A stretch of 52,393 nucleotides of DNA from a virus: the IMG/VR virus record IMGVR_UViG_3300048999_000021, positions 1 to 52,393 of that record. One strand, written 5' to 3'. Position numbers and translations under genes: made by a program. How positions within the stretch are numbered: position 1 is the stretch's first letter; every line of letters starts with the position of its first letter. The notes under the pieces are model-generated. The model searched no databases. It was not told the DNA's origin and worked only from the letters and a program-made list of their open reading frames with translations. This document shows positions 6,869 through 15,478 of the stretch, in pieces.

Positions 6869-9628
6869 CTACGCCACCACCTGCACGTAGCCAGCGAGCT
6901 TGACAGCCTGCTCCCCGACGCTGCTTGTGATGAGCGTGTTCACGTACCAGGTTCCCTCCGAGGCAAACGGTCCGAGCCAGGCGAACCAATCGCCATCAGC
7001 ATCGACTACCGCCGACTGCCAGGTCGGGGACGCTGGGACCGCATCGACCGGGCCAACGATGTATTGCACATTTACGATCTCAGTGAGCTTGGGCACATCG
7101 ATCTCTAGCCCGATCAGCTCATGCGTGTCCTGCTTCATCGACTTCACCCCTAGCCGTATCTTCCAGCGCTGCCTACCGAACTGAGTTTCCCATCGTTCCA
7201 GGCCTAGATCTACGCGGGATAGCTCGATCCCGCCTCCGCCCGGATTGTAGGAGATGAATAGCGCGTCACCGGAACCGCTGAGATCTGTGATCGTCTGTGC
7301 AAAGAAGTTCGTGCCGCCCTGAGACAGGCTATCGGTAGATCCCGAGCCATCTGTCAGGGCCACGACGACGCTCGATGTAGCCGAGGCATTGTCCGTCGAG
7401 CTAGCGAGGTCTGTCAGCTGCCGTGAATACGCCTTGGACAGCGAGTCGACAGCCCCGGACGAGTCGGTGATCGTGATGTTGTACATGACAGATTGTGTAA
7501 CGCCATCCGTCGCCCCGGACGAGTCGGTGATGTTCTGCGAACCAGCGCCTGACGTCTGCTGCGATACAGCGTCGACTGATCCCGAGCTATCCACGATCGA
7601 GCGTGACACGGCCTCGGCCTGGGTGACAGCGTCCGTAGCCCCGCCGGAGTCCGTCACCGACCGTCCGGCCGACAGCGACTGTGTCAGCGCGTCACTCGCT
7701 CCCGAGGTGTCGGTGAAGGATTGCGAGATAGCTCCGCTGCCAGCTTGCGAGAACGGATCGGTAGCCCCCGAGGTGTCCGTTTCGGTCTCTGAGTAGGCCG
7801 CCGCATAGGTCTGGTCTTGGTCAGTAGCCCCGGAATCGTCCCCGAGAGTCCTTGTCCAGCCCTGGGACGCCACGAACGGATCGGTAGCCCCGCCTATGTC
7901 TGTCAGCGCGCGTACGGCTGCGGCAGCCTGCGCGGCTGGGTCGGTAGCGCCCGAGCCATCAACCGGGGATTGCACAAATGCTGAGGCAGAGCTGAGGAGG
8001 TCTACCGCGCCGGCTGAGTCAGTCATCGAGCGGCCTACGCTGATCGCTTGCGTCAGCGGATCTACCGCCCCAGCGAGGTCTGTCAGCGCCCGGGCTGCCG
8101 AGCTGACCTGGCTCGCGGCGTCTACTGCACCCGAGCCATCAGTGAAGGACTGCACATAGTCTGTGCCGCCGCTAGTGGTGGCCTCCAGGTCAACCCAGTA
8201 GTTCGCCGAGTTGAACGTTGACCCCGGGTAGGCAATAGAGGTTGCAGTGTTGAAGGTGTCCTGGCCATCATCCGATGACGGATTGTCAGGGGCGTGGATG
8301 ATCCCAGCGGTGATCCCGCCGGAGCCCGGGCCAGTCAGCCAGTACGCGCCCGTGGCCGAGTACCATGCCACGCCGGGGTTGGCGAATACAACGACCTTGT
8401 ACACGCCAGCGGCTACCGGGATAGGCGTTGCTAGAGTCACCTTGATCTCGCCGGTGGTAGCCCCGGGATTGGGGAATGCCTCGGGAGCTGCCAGGAGCGT
8501 CTGCGACAGGACGTCATAGAAGCCGACCTGTGAAGGGAACCCAGACGTGGAAGTGGCGCGCCACCAATACACCCCGGTCAGCGTGGCGGCCTGCGACAGG
8601 ACGAACTCCATGCCCATCGTGTAGGAACCGTTGTCGCCTGCATCTGATCCGGGTGCGCCGGCCGCTCCCATGCCACCCGGCCAGAGCCGGTAGGCGGTGC
8701 CTCCGCCCGGCGTGTAAGACTGCGACATCGAATCTGTAGCGCCTGATGCATCAATAATGGCACGGGCGGCTATCTGCGCCTGGGCCAGGACGTCTGTAGC
8801 GCCTGACGGGTCGGTTGGCTGCTGGCTGGCTGCAAGCGCCTGTGCCGGGCTATCGGTAGCGCCCGACAAGTCGATGACAGCGCGTGTGGCTGCGAGAGCC
8901 TGGACCGGAGCGTCCACTGCCCCGGACGTATCGATGACAGCTCGGATGGACGCTGCAACCTGCGCAAGTACCTCTGTAGGCCCTGACAGATCCGTGTTGG
9001 TCTGCGTGAAGTTAGAGGAGCTCACAGGCAGCAGCGCCCCGAGGAACGCCTTCATGCCGGCCGACCCGCCAGCGCAGGTGAATGTCTTGTTCCCTGTCGT
9101 GCCGGATGCAACGTTGTCAGCGGTGTCAAGCGTGGCGTCGGCGCCGGTGTCCTGCCGCTCCGTCAGGCCCGATGCAGGAGTCCACGCGCCGCCGGTGAAG
9201 TTCGTTGCCAAGCCTATGAGGTCATCCCCAGATGCGGCAGGGCTGATCGCGGTTGCGGTGATGTTCCCGGCGCCGGTCGTTTCGTTGGTGCTGGTCAGGT
9301 CGAACGGGTCACCCGACGCGACGCGGCCGGAGAACAGGCCGCATGCGGCTTCGCGCCACTGCGTCGGCGTGGCGATGCTGAACGAGTAGGTCCCGGAGTC
9401 GGCGGCGGTGAGGCGCTTCCAGAACACCACCAGCCCACCCACGGCGGATGGGGTCCCGGTCCGTAGGTCGACCTTCTGCGTGAAGCCCGCTGGCGGAGTG
9501 ATCGCGCCGGTGGACTCGGTGTAGATCCCGACGACCGCGATATCCCCAGACGCCGCCCCGGCCGGAACCGCGACCGCAGCCGTTGCGCTACTCGCGCCCG
9601 TCAGGTAGGTGGAGGACCGGTAGGCCAC
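6869..9628 (-). CDS. Large repeat-bearing surface/fibre protein
   Basis: 919 residues from GTG 9628, chosen because GGGGGAGCA lies just upstream; the open frame extends to 10027 but overlaps the previous gene. Residues 1 to about 210 form a beta-sandwich-like domain (SSTYLTG, ASGDIAVVGIY, GLVVFWKRL). Five DxSGATDxxxQ repeats follow, then an insert of roughly 180 residues resembling DUF4082 (YTMGMEFVLSQAATLTGVYWW). Fifteen more repeats follow, then a C-terminal beta-rich domain of about 120 residues. It sits among head genes, so it may be a capsid fibre or host-recognition protein; virion attachment is inferred. Confidence 0.7.
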   Translation of the reverse strand: MAYRSSTYLTGASSATAAVAVPAGAASGDIAVVGIYTESTGAITPPAGFTQKVDLRTGTPSAVGGLVVFWKRLTAADSGTYSFSIATPTQWREAACGLFSGRVASGDPFDLTSTNETTGAGNITATAISPAASGDDLIGLATNFTGGAWTPASGLTERQDTGADATLDTADNVASGTTGNKTFTCAGGSAGMKAFLGALLPVSSSNFTQTNTDLSGPTEVLAQVAASIRAVIDTSGAVDAPVQALAATRAVIDLSGATDSPAQALAASQQPTDPSGATDVLAQAQIAARAIIDASGATDSMSQSYTPGGGTAYRLWPGGMGAAGAPGSDAGDNGSYTMGMEFVLSQAATLTGVYWWRATSTSGFPSQVGFYDVLSQTLLAAPEAFPNPGATTGEIKVTLATPIPVAAGVYKVVVFANPGVAWYSATGAYWLTGPGSGGITAGIIHAPDNPSSDDGQDTFNTATSIAYPGSTFNSANYWVDLEATTSGGTDYVQSFTDGSGAVDAASQVSSAARALTDLAGAVDPLTQAISVGRSMTDSAGAVDLLSSASAFVQSPVDGSGATDPAAQAAAAVRALTDIGGATDPFVASQGWTRTLGDDSGATDQDQTYAAAYSETETDTSGATDPFSQAGSGAISQSFTDTSGASDALTQSLSAGRSVTDSGGATDAVTQAEAVSRSIVDSSGSVDAVSQQTSGAGSQNITDSSGATDGVTQSVMYNITITDSSGAVDSLSKAYSRQLTDLASSTDNASATSSVVVALTDGSGSTDSLSQGGTNFFAQTITDLSGSGDALFISYNPGGGGIELSRVDLGLERWETQFGRQRWKIRLGVKSMKQDTHELIGLEIDVPKLTEIVNVQYIVGPVDAVPASPTWQSAVVDADGDWFAWLGPFASEGTWYVNTLITSSVGEQAVKLAGYVQVVA
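7253..8140 (-). repeat. Fifteen degenerate SGATD protein repeats (block 2)
   Basis: Coding repeats of about 54-66 bp, each encoding a unit that starts D-x-SG-A-(T/V)-D-x-x-x-Q. Examples are DGSGAVDAASQ, DTSGASDALTQ and DSGGATDAVTQ. Unit length varies from 18 to 22 residues and the DNA is diverged, so these are old protein repeats maintained by selection rather than recent tandem duplication. Confidence 0.85.
8713..8992 (-). repeat. Five degenerate SGATD protein repeats (block 1)
   Basis: Same unit as the larger block. Copies read DLSGPTEVLAQ, DTSGAVDAPVQ, DLSGATDSPAQ, DPSGATDVLAQ and DASGATDSMSQ, spaced about 20 residues apart. Block 1 is separated from block 2 by the DUF4082-like insert. 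Confidence 0.8.
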
Positions 9629-9636
9629 TGCTCCCC

Positions 9637-10521
9637 CTACACGTTCGGTGACAGCGGGGTGCCGTCGTCGTAGGTGTTGCCGGTGAACACGTTGCCGTTG
9701 CCGACGAGGAACGCCGTGGTCGTGCCGAACACCCCCGTCGAGCCACCGGGGGAGCGGCGGGTGTGGACGTTGTTGGTGTAGGTGATGTTGGTCGGGTCGG
9801 ACCCGAAAGGCTTGTCGACGTTCAAACCGAGCGCCGCACCGAACCCGCCATCTCCGGCGACGATCTTGCAGTTGTTGACCGTGATGTTCGACAGGTGGTC
9901 GAAGTCGCCGAACAGCGCGACCGGCCCTGTGGGTCCGCCGCCGGATCCGTTGTCTGTGGTGTCGCAGGCGACCGTGCAATGCTCCACGTCGATCGGGGCT
10001 GCACCGGACGTGCCGTTCCCGGAGCACAGGACGCCGTTGTTGTGGGTGCCGGCAGTCGGCCCGAGGTATTGGGAGTGGAACCAGCAGTCCGTGGCATGGT
10101 TCGCCCTCGACATGTTGAACGACGTCCCGCCGCCCCGCACTTGGCAGCGGGTGAGGGTGACGTTCTGGTACCCGATCGCCGCGCCGGAGAACGTCCCCGC
10201 GTCGATGTCGCAGTCGATGAGCGTGATCGATCCACCGGACTGGTCCGCGTCGACGTGCCCGTTCACCTTGCAGCGTTGGAACGTCAGCTGCGCCGTGCTG
10301 CCCGTGTTCAGCACCAGGTCGGAGTTGATCAGCTCGTCGCTGAACGTCAGCGTCCCGACCGACCCGAACCCGCCGTGCGTGGTAGCGCTGAGGTTCGACG
10401 TCAGCCGCGCACCAGCTGGGCCATAGGTGAGGACACCACCCGACTCGCTCGGGGTATTCGAGGCGTCCGGAAACCCAGCAACCGGAGGCGAGCCGATGCG
10501 GACGGCAACGCTGCGTGCCAC
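9637..10521 (-). CDS. Right-handed beta-helix surface protein
   Basis: 294 residues from a GTG with GGAGG upstream. The middle shows ladder-like repeats of short strands ending in C/D/N turns (TFQRCKVNGHVDA, ITLIDCDIDAGTF, VTLTRCQVRGGG, IDVEHCTVACD, ITVNNCKIVAG), the hallmark of a pectate-lyase-like parallel beta helix. Phage proteins of this shape are tailspikes, depolymerases or host-surface adhesins. No catalytic residues can be assigned. It lies directly upstream of the SGATD-repeat protein, so the two probably act together on the virion surface. Confidence 0.65.
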   Translation of the reverse strand: MARSVAVRIGSPPVAGFPDASNTPSESGGVLTYGPAGARLTSNLSATTHGGFGSVGTLTFSDELINSDLVLNTGSTAQLTFQRCKVNGHVDADQSGGSITLIDCDIDAGTFSGAAIGYQNVTLTRCQVRGGGTSFNMSRANHATDCWFHSQYLGPTAGTHNNGVLCSGNGTSGAAPIDVEHCTVACDTTDNGSGGGPTGPVALFGDFDHLSNITVNNCKIVAGDGGFGAALGLNVDKPFGSDPTNITYTNNVHTRRSPGGSTGVFGTTTAFLVGNGNVFTGNTYDDGTPLSPNV

Positions 10522-10558
10522 ATCAACCTCCGATCGCCGACGGAACCGCTCCCCGAGG

Positions 10559-11401
10559 TTACGTGCCCAGCACCTTGTAGTTCCAGGTGATCGCGAGGGT
10601 GTCTGTGGCGCCCTTGTTGACGGTCGGCGAGAGCAGCGCTCGGTGGACGGTGCCCTTGGTCGCGCCTGACGTGACGTTGGTGTCGGTGAACGGGTGCTCG
10701 GCGACGATCGCCACCTCAGCGAGCCCGCTCTGCGTGGCCTCCCCGGCTGCCCAGGTGGTCTTGTAGACCGTGTAGCAGCCCAGGTTGTTTCCGAGATTGG
10801 AGAACTGCGGGTAGGTTGCGTCGAACCCCTTGTTGGCGGTGATCCCGGTCACGTACGTGCCAATGTCCATGCCGGCCGGCGTCGCCTTGTTCGGGGTTGT
10901 GGTACCGGTGCCAACCTTCATGCCGTTCGCGGGCGGGTACGTCTGCGCGGCGGCTGTCGCGACGCCCGTCACAGTTCCGCCGGATGTGTACGCACCGGGA
11001 GCGGCCCCGACCGGGACGGTGAACGTCGTCGTCGAGCCAACAGCAGAGATCACCCAGGTGCCATTGACGCCGGTCGACCCGACCACGCCCGCGATCGTGA
11101 CCTTGTCACCGACGCCGAGCCCGTGCGCGGCCGACGTCGTGACTACGGCGCTCGCGGCGTTCGTGACACCCGTGATCGTGACCGTGAGCAGCGTCAAGAT
11201 CGGGAGGTTCCGCGCGGCGTAGTACTGGTCACCCCAGTTGGTGATGATGTTGTGGAACGGCACGAACTGCTTCAGGTCCCCGTTGTCGTCGAACAGTTCG
11301 GCCCAGCCGAACCCGGACACCCCCGCGTCATCCTCGTTGCCCCGCGCAGCCGAGAGGCTGGCGATGAACGAATCGATCTGCTCGGCTGAGTCGATAGTCA
11401 T
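10559..11401 (-). CDS. Virion protein with FCCH-like beta module
   Basis: 280 residues from ATG 11401 (ACAGGAGCATAGT upstream); the frame extends to 11422 inside the MuF-like gene. The N-terminal part has the segment SGFGWAELFDDNGDLKQFVP. Residues about 75-145 contain TTSAAHGLGVGDKVTIAGV ... NGTWVISAV ... TTTFTV, the H-G-x-x-x-GD-x-V-x-I ... NG pattern of E1 FCCH-like modules inserted in many phage structural proteins. The rest resembles bacterial/phage surface domains with Thr/Gly-rich strands. Location between the MuF-like and beta-helix genes suggests a head-associated or fibre-anchoring role. Confidence 0.6.
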   Translation of the reverse strand: MTIDSAEQIDSFIASLSAARGNEDDAGVSGFGWAELFDDNGDLKQFVPFHNIITNWGDQYYAARNLPILTLLTVTITGVTNAASAVVTTSAAHGLGVGDKVTIAGVVGSTGVNGTWVISAVGSTTTFTVPVGAAPGAYTSGGTVTGVATAAAQTYPPANGMKVGTGTTTPNKATPAGMDIGTYVTGITANKGFDATYPQFSNLGNNLGCYTVYKTTWAAGEATQSGLAEVAIVAEHPFTDTNVTSGATKGTVHRALLSPTVNKGATDTLAITWNYKVLGT

Positions 11402-11402
11402 A

Positions 11403-12086
11403 CTATGCTCCTGTCTTGGCAACGCTGAGTCTCGTTGTGCGGGAGTCTACGGTGGCCCGTGTAGCGAACGGTGGGCCAGGAACGCAACGGCAGTGCGGAT
11501 GCACTGACCCTGGGTAGCCAATCGCCGGGCGCTGGCCAGCGCGGAAGTTCGCTCCGTGCGCCGCTTTGCATTCCGGGGACGTCTTCCCATCGTCGCGCGC
11601 GAACCACCCGAGCAGCGCCCCGTACTTGCCCGCTTCGACGTCGACAGCCTGCGCTGTGTCTTGCCGATTGCGGCGCGCGGTCTCATGCGCCCGGTACCAC
11701 GTCCGCTCCCGCCTCAGCGCCTCGCCGAGCGTCGCCCCGCCCTCCATCGCGCTAGCGATCCGCTCAGCCGCATTCGCGACATACCCGGCCCGGTAGCTCG
11801 CCTCGGCCAACTGTGTGGCCCGAGCCGCGTCGCCGCGCCCGCGCAGTCGAGGGGAGTGTCGGGTGGACCGCTTCGCCACGACGTCGTGGTCGGTGAGCTT
11901 GAGAGCTGCGGAGATTGACGCCCGGGTCGCCCGCGCGCCCAGTATGTGCAAGATCGCGTTTGCCGTCGCCCGTGACCCACCGTAGCCGGACGCGCCCTGC
12001 CGACGGGTGAGGATGTCGGTGATGGCCTGGATGGACGAGCTGCTAGCTAGCGGCGGCTGCAGGTGGTGGTGCGGCTGCGTTGCCAT
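11403..12086 (-). CDS. MuF / SPP1 gp7-like head morphogenesis protein
   Basis: 227 residues. The C-terminus has the conserved zinc-like pattern of the Mu F family: DDGKTSPECKAAHG, then IGYPGSVHPHCRC. Proteins of this family are minor capsid components that bind the portal and take part in head assembly, and some reach the host during ejection. It overlaps the 3' end of the portal gene by 44 bp, the usual gene order. It is shorter than many relatives; no toxin domain follows the MuF motif. Confidence 0.85.
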   Translation of the reverse strand: MATQPHHHLQPPLASSSSIQAITDILTRRQGASGYGGSRATANAILHILGARATRASISAALKLTDHDVVAKRSTRHSPRLRGRGDAARATQLAEASYRAGYVANAAERIASAMEGGATLGEALRRERTWYRAHETARRNRQDTAQAVDVEAGKYGALLGWFARDDGKTSPECKAAHGANFRAGQRPAIGYPGSVHPHCRCVPGPPFATRATVDSRTTRLSVAKTGA

Positions 12087-13521
12087 CAGCGCCTCCCTGC
12101 CCCTGCACTAGCTGCATCGCGCGGTTTACCGTGCTACCGAGGCCAGCGGCCTGCTGCTCGGCTGGCGTAGCCCCAGCGGCCCGAGCGGCCGCCTGCGCGA
12201 TCTGGGCAGCGGACCGGAGATCCTCGCGGATCTTGTCGATGTCGAGCCCGAGGTAGCGCGACACGTTGAGTATCAACTCCTCGTTGAAGGACTGCGGGAA
12301 GATCGCCACACCGGCCCGGCTCGCCATCGAGTTGAGCAGGTCCATCGAGATCTGCAGGTCAGCCTCAACCATCGGCGCGAACTTGAGCTTTGGCACGCTC
12401 ACGTCTGGCCCGAAGTTCCATCGGATCAGGTCAGCCAGCATCCAGTTCCGCAGCGCAAACTCCATCTCGCGGACCTTCTTCTGCCGCGACTTGAGGAAGA
12501 AGTTGCTCATAGTGTCGGCGAGCGAGTTGGAGCCCCGCCCGTTCGCCGCAGCGGACGCGAGCCCGGTGAACCCAGCCAGTACGCTGTCCAGCGCGGTCTG
12601 CTCCAGCCAGGCTATTGCGTTCATGAACTCGGCTGACCCCCGGCCCGAGCTGTCGATCGTGTAGATCATCTGCCCTTTGGCCTGGGCTCCGCCGTTGTTT
12701 GCCACCGGGATAACAGAGCTGTTCTTGCTCGCGGCTACCTTCCTCGCGATCCCGGTGGCCGTGCCGATCTCGTTGGCCTCGACCACGGTACGGGGTAGCG
12801 CCTGGCCCTCCAGGAACGTCAGCAGCAAGAATAGCATCTTCTGCTTCTGCTTATAGCACCAGAACGGGATCCGGAGCGAGGACGTCCCTTTGATCGGGTC
12901 GCGATCAAGCCCGTTGATGTGGACGAAGGAGTACTTGGGCTCGAACAGGATCGGCTGCAGCCCTGACTCGGTCTGCTGGGCGACGGTGACTGGGTTCTGC
13001 TGAAAGCCTTGGAACGTTCCGGTCTTGGGATCCCGGATCACGTTGCAGGTCTGCGCCGGTCGGAACGCGACCTTGTCATAGACCTGGTGCCCGTCGCCAT
13101 CAACCGTCCAGACCTTCTCAAAGTACGCCTTGGAGTACGTCTCCGCTGAGGTCATCTGCGAGATGATCAGGTCCATCGGAGTCGTCATACCGCCCTGGTT
13201 GGCGGCTGTACCGAGGAAGTCAGCGAGCCACTTAGTCTGGCCCCGGTCGTCGGGTGGCGCCTTCAGCTCCCAGTCGAGCCCGCTCAGCGGCAGCGTCAGG
13301 ACCGCCTCGATCTGGGACGCCTTCCCGTCGTTGTCGAGCATCTCAGCCATGTCTTTGGCTTGTGCCTCATCGAGGGTGAACAGCCCGCCGGTCGTGAAGT
13401 TGAAGAACAGCACGTCAGCCGGCGTGAAGGTGGTGCCGCGCTCGACGTCGTTCTCAGGCGGTTCGTCAGCTGTCGCGCCTACGCCGCGTACGAACTTCTC
13501 AAGGTCTACTGGCGTTGTCAC
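12043..13521 (-). CDS. Portal protein (DUF935/Mu-like)
   Basis: 492 residues from GTG 13521, overlapping the terminase stop by 4 bp (GTGA). Features such as ASQIEAVLTLPLSGLDWEL near the start, a central strand/helix region with YSFVHINGLDRDP and a long C-terminal Ala/Gln-rich tail fit DUF935-type portals. The portal forms the dodecameric DNA gate at the capsid vertex, docking terminase and the neck. Position immediately after terminase and before MuF supports this. Confidence 0.85.
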   Translation of the reverse strand: MTTPVDLEKFVRGVGATADEPPENDVERGTTFTPADVLFFNFTTGGLFTLDEAQAKDMAEMLDNDGKASQIEAVLTLPLSGLDWELKAPPDDRGQTKWLADFLGTAANQGGMTTPMDLIISQMTSAETYSKAYFEKVWTVDGDGHQVYDKVAFRPAQTCNVIRDPKTGTFQGFQQNPVTVAQQTESGLQPILFEPKYSFVHINGLDRDPIKGTSSLRIPFWCYKQKQKMLFLLLTFLEGQALPRTVVEANEIGTATGIARKVAASKNSSVIPVANNGGAQAKGQMIYTIDSSGRGSAEFMNAIAWLEQTALDSVLAGFTGLASAAANGRGSNSLADTMSNFFLKSRQKKVREMEFALRNWMLADLIRWNFGPDVSVPKLKFAPMVEADLQISMDLLNSMASRAGVAIFPQSFNEELILNVSRYLGLDIDKIREDLRSAAQIAQAAARAAGATPAEQQAAGLGSTVNRAMQLVQGQGGADGNAAAPPPAAAAS

Positions 13522-15260
13522 CAGTCATCATCCTCCTCATTGCCGATCGGCTGATACCCGGTGTAGCGGATCACGCCCTCAGCGGTCTTATCGCTCCATC
13601 GGATCGGGTTGCCCATCACTTCCGACTCGTACCCGGCGTCCATGTGTCCCGCGTCGAGCCCATCAACCCAGAACGCCTGGATGACGGCGTCAGCGGAGTC
13701 CGTCGAGCGTCCGATCCTATCCTTCACGTCGGCCTTGCTCTCAACCACAATCACGCCTCCTGTGCGTAGCTCCCACTGCGGCGCTGTAAGCTCCTCTGTC
13801 AGCTCATCATCCCGAGGTAGCGCGACCGTCGAGCCTCGCGACGGATCCAGTAGCTCTCGCATCCTCCACCACGCCGCTGACCGGTCGTTGAGGAACTTGA
13901 ACTCCCGCAGCGCGTCAGTCCGCCCAGAGTTAGCAGACGCGTTAAAGCCGATCGCCTCGCCACCGATCTCGCCGGTCCGTTGCATCTCGCGCAGGCGATC
14001 GAGGACGCCAGCCCCGATCCCGATCACGTCAACTACCGCCAGCGACCTCGGCCAGTTCACGAGGCTCGCCGCGTAGTTCGCTGTCTGCATAGTGTCAGGC
14101 TGGTTAGACTTGTCAAGCTTCTCGACTACCATACCTTGCCGTACGGCTAGCACGGTCTGGTCTGACCCGGTCCGGGCGACGTCAACCCCGACGATCCGCC
14201 GGCCGACCTGGCCGACCTGTCCCGCCTCCTCCCAGTCGTCCCATCGGTTGTGTGCCAGTTCGACCCATCCGAGCGGGATCACGTTCGTCCCGCCACCGAT
14301 CGGCGGGAACACCCCGCGTACCTTCGCCGTGAACAGCTGGGACGCGCCGGTCTTCTCCAGCAGCACCTTGCGCAGCTTCACGAGCGGTAGCTTGGCCTGG
14401 TCCTTTGTCACGCCAGCCCACCGCTTGATACGCTCCTCGATCCAGTCGGGCGACAGCAGCACATCCCGGACCATCGACGGCACAGGCTCGGTTGCGTACG
14501 GGATCTTCTCTGCCTCCATCAGCGCAGCGAGCAGCGGGAACGTCGGGCGCGAGGCGTCCGCCCCGATAACCAACTCCCGGGTCATGTTCGGCGTGCGCAG
14601 GCCGTCGATGTGGATGACGTTCCAGTCGCTGTTCGGCTCGCATACCTTCGCGAAGTACGACGTCGGATCGTCTGGGTTGCCGATCGCGAGCACTCGCGCG
14701 TTCCGGTTCGTGGCGAAGGTGTCTACGGCATCGAAGATCGCCCGGCTCACGCCTCCCGCCTCGTCGATAATCACAAGGGGGTAGAGCGCGTGGATCCCGG
14801 AGAACGCGGCTACGTTGTAGTCAGCCGGCTTACGGCCTAGACCGACCTGCGTTGACCCGATGAACCACTCGGGCGCCGAGCCCCGGTTGATCCGGCCGGC
14901 GAGCTCGGCGCGCTCGTGGATCTTGGTGATCTCCTGCCACAGGACAGTCTTGACCTGGGCTGCGGTCGGCGCGGTCGTGACGACGAAGGCGGTGCCTACT
15001 GGGTGCGAGTCGATCCACCAAGCCGCGATATCAGCAGCCGAGAAGCTCTTGCCCGAGTCGTGGCAGCTCTTGCACGCGGTGTAGCGGTTCTCGAACACGC
15101 TCATCTTGATCTCGCGCTGCTTCGCCCACAGCCGACTGCCCGCCTTCTCCCGGCTCCACTCCAGCGGCCGGTTTGCCCAGCCCTTCTCGTCGTCAAAGCT
15201 GTCTATCAGCCCTCCCCACACCGACGTCGTCATGGCCAGGAGTCTACGGGCGTAACTCAC
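13518..15260 (-). CDS. terL: Terminase large subunit
   Basis: 580 residues from GTG 15260; ATG 15233 is an alternative, and neither has a convincing ribosome site. ATPase domain: deviant Walker A at CHDSGKSFSAADIAAWW, Walker B at YPLVIIDEAGGV. Nuclease domain: GVDVARTGSDQTVLAV carries the first metal-binding Asp, with later acidic residues near VVDVIGIGAG and STDSADAVIQAF. This motor packages DNA into the procapsid and cuts concatemers. The terminator hairpin at 15269-15303 lies only a few bases upstream, so transcription must start inside or just after it, or read through. Confidence 0.93.
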   Translation of the reverse strand: MSYARRLLAMTTSVWGGLIDSFDDEKGWANRPLEWSREKAGSRLWAKQREIKMSVFENRYTACKSCHDSGKSFSAADIAAWWIDSHPVGTAFVVTTAPTAAQVKTVLWQEITKIHERAELAGRINRGSAPEWFIGSTQVGLGRKPADYNVAAFSGIHALYPLVIIDEAGGVSRAIFDAVDTFATNRNARVLAIGNPDDPTSYFAKVCEPNSDWNVIHIDGLRTPNMTRELVIGADASRPTFPLLAALMEAEKIPYATEPVPSMVRDVLLSPDWIEERIKRWAGVTKDQAKLPLVKLRKVLLEKTGASQLFTAKVRGVFPPIGGGTNVIPLGWVELAHNRWDDWEEAGQVGQVGRRIVGVDVARTGSDQTVLAVRQGMVVEKLDKSNQPDTMQTANYAASLVNWPRSLAVVDVIGIGAGVLDRLREMQRTGEIGGEAIGFNASANSGRTDALREFKFLNDRSAAWWRMRELLDPSRGSTVALPRDDELTEELTAPQWELRTGGVIVVESKADVKDRIGRSTDSADAVIQAFWVDGLDAGHMDAGYESEVMGNPIRWSDKTAEGVIRYTGYQPIGNEEDDDW

Positions 15261-15268
15261 GACGCAAA

Positions 15269-15303
15269 GGAGCCCTGCCGCGACGACTAGACGGCAGGGC
15301 TCC
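15269..15303 (-). terminator. Strong hairpin between middle operon and terL
   Basis: On the minus strand GGAGCCCTGCCG pairs perfectly with CGGCAGGGCTCC (12 bp) around an 11-base loop and is followed by TTTGCGT. This is a good intrinsic terminator shape with a weak U tract. It lies between a 53-residue gene and terL. Confidence 0.8.
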
Positions 15304-15316
15304 GCGACGTTTGACG

Positions 15317-15478
15317 CTACTCGTCGTCCCCAGCGGCGATCTTGATCTGCTCCGCGATCACGATCATCTCCGCCCGGAGCGCGATCAGATCCGAGTCGAG
15401 CTTGTCGATCTGGTGGTCGATGGCGCTCCGTAGCGCGTCCACCAGCTCGTCGTCACTCATGTCACGAGGCCTCTTCAC
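15317..15478 (-). CDS. Small coiled-coil protein
   Basis: 53 residues from GTG 15478, overlapping the TAG of the secreted-protein gene (TAGTG). Residues 8-45 form one amphipathic helix with heptad-like spacing (ELVDALRSAIDHQIDKLDSD). Last gene before the terL hairpin. Function unknown; small helical proteins at this site can be terminase accessory factors, but nothing here proves it. Confidence 0.65.
   Translation of the reverse strand: MKRPRDMSDDELVDALRSAIDHQIDKLDSDLIALRAEMIVIAEQIKIAAGDDE

Noticed and set aside
9629-10027. N-terminal extension of the SGATD-repeat protein
   Set aside because: It runs through the beta-helix gene in another frame, is Arg/His-rich and lacks a ribosome site, while GTG 9628 has one.
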